A stretch of 42,896 nucleotides of DNA from assembly GCA_038260095.1 (NCBI GenBank), contig JBBSOC010000010.1:1-42896 (forward strand). The letters run 5' to 3'. This stretch comes from QHCE01 sp038260095. GTDB taxonomy: Bacteria; Actinomycetota; Actinomycetes; Mycobacteriales; QHCE01. Both the position numbers and the translations under genes were made by a program. The notes under the pieces are model-generated. The model was not told the origin of the DNA. It worked only from the letters and a program-made list of their open reading frames with translations, and did not search any database. Positions 42,637 through 42,896 of this stretch are shown here, piece by piece (the stretch's first letter is position 1; every line of letters begins with the position of its first letter).

Positions 42637-42768
42637 ATGGATTACACTCCTAGAAGAAGCAAGCTTAAGCGTAATGCCACACTCGCAGCGTGGGGTTTGT
42701 TTTCGGCAGCTTTTTTTGCAGGAACAGCTTATGCTGGTGAGCAGACAGGAAGAGTACTAGATGGTTGA
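42637..42768 (+). CDS. 43-residue single-helix membrane peptide
   Basis: ATG 42637 opens a frame for MDYTPRRSKLKRNATLAAWG followed by LFSAAFFAGTAYAGEQTGRVLDG and TGA. A positively charged N-terminus, one hydrophobic segment (about 14-33) and an AYA-GE site give it the look of a secreted peptide or membrane-anchored microprotein. GAGAGG lies about 12 bases upstream and an AT-rich stretch with possible promoter elements precedes it. No family is recognised, and the reading may have been cut short by the adjoining IS element. Confidence 0.4.
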   Translation: MDYTPRRSKLKRNATLAAWGLFSAAFFAGTAYAGEQTGRVLDG

Positions 42769-42864
42769 TTCCAAGGGGTGTTGTCGGTGTGGCTGCTGGG
42801 GTTTGAGGGCGGGGGTGTCCAGGATCGGCGTTGTTAACCCAATGTCGAATTTTGGAGACCCGTC

Positions 42865-42896
42865 ATGGACGTCGATTTGGACACCCTCGCTACTGC
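42865..42896 (+). mobile_element. IS982-like transposase, first codons
   Basis: ATG 42865, preceded by TGGAG, encodes MDVDLDTLAT before the window ends. Actinobacterial IS982-family transposases begin with this kind of sequence (xDLDTLATALYVK). The GC/GT-rich 42769-42864 region probably belongs to the left end of the element, with its boundary near 42770. Only 10 residues support the family assignment. Confidence 0.55.

Overview
The window looks like a chromosomal segment of a member of the Mycobacteriales (Corynebacteriales) with moderate GC content, by eye in the upper 50s percent. The case rests on gene order known from that group: tesB-pyk-lgt-trpA-trpB-trpC-(trp-region membrane protein)-trpE-hisI, and xerD-nudix-pyrG ... 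steB-steA-recN-nadK-tlyA. Individual proteins typical of the group (SteA, MctB/SteB, the trp-region membrane protein) agree. The genus cannot be fixed from the sequence; a small, moderate-GC lineage such as Lawsonella would fit, but that is a guess. Almost all core genes lie on the minus strand.

Left edge (1-4.8 kb): the 5' end of an IS3-type transposase gene abuts a secreted SGNH hydrolase that has lost its C-terminus. A tRNA-Leu(GAG), a Tat-exported beta-helix protein, a DUF1295 membrane protein and a membrane-anchored propeller-like protein follow.

4.9-14.7 kb: thioesterase, pyruvate kinase, lipoprotein diacylglyceryl transferase, then the compact hisI-trpE-membrane protein-trpC-trpB-trpA operon, mostly with 4-bp overlaps. 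A BrnT-like toxin-antitoxin (TA) module carrying a tandem 9-bp repeat sits between lgt and trpA.

14.8-24.4 kb (accessory): an intact VapB antitoxin beside a frameshifted vapC, an ABC-2 exporter operon with its TetR regulator, an intact antitoxin beside a RelE-like toxin gene with a nonsense codon, a small membrane protein, two short-chain dehydrogenases, a secreted glucosaminidase, xerD overlapping ald, and a frameshifted TM2 gene.

24.4-42.5 kb: nudix and pyrG, then an envelope cluster (SteA, MctB/SteB, a MraY/WecA-like transferase, a MurJ-like flippase, a GT4 glycosyltransferase and an alkaline-phosphatase-like membrane protein) whose genes are mostly joined by 4-bp overlaps and which ends in a decayed tandem copy of its last gene. 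A second BrnT-like TA module, on the plus strand, separates this cluster from recN-nadK-tlyA. An SCP2-domain protein, a 43-residue peptide and the start of an IS982-like transposase close the window.

Taken together, the window is a conserved metabolic and envelope backbone into whose operon joints four TA modules have been placed. Two of these have lost the toxin while keeping the antitoxin. The most distinctive items are the in-frame repeat inside one toxin, the paired toxin pseudogenes, the decayed duplicate of the phosphatase-like membrane protein, and the tightly coupled envelope cluster.
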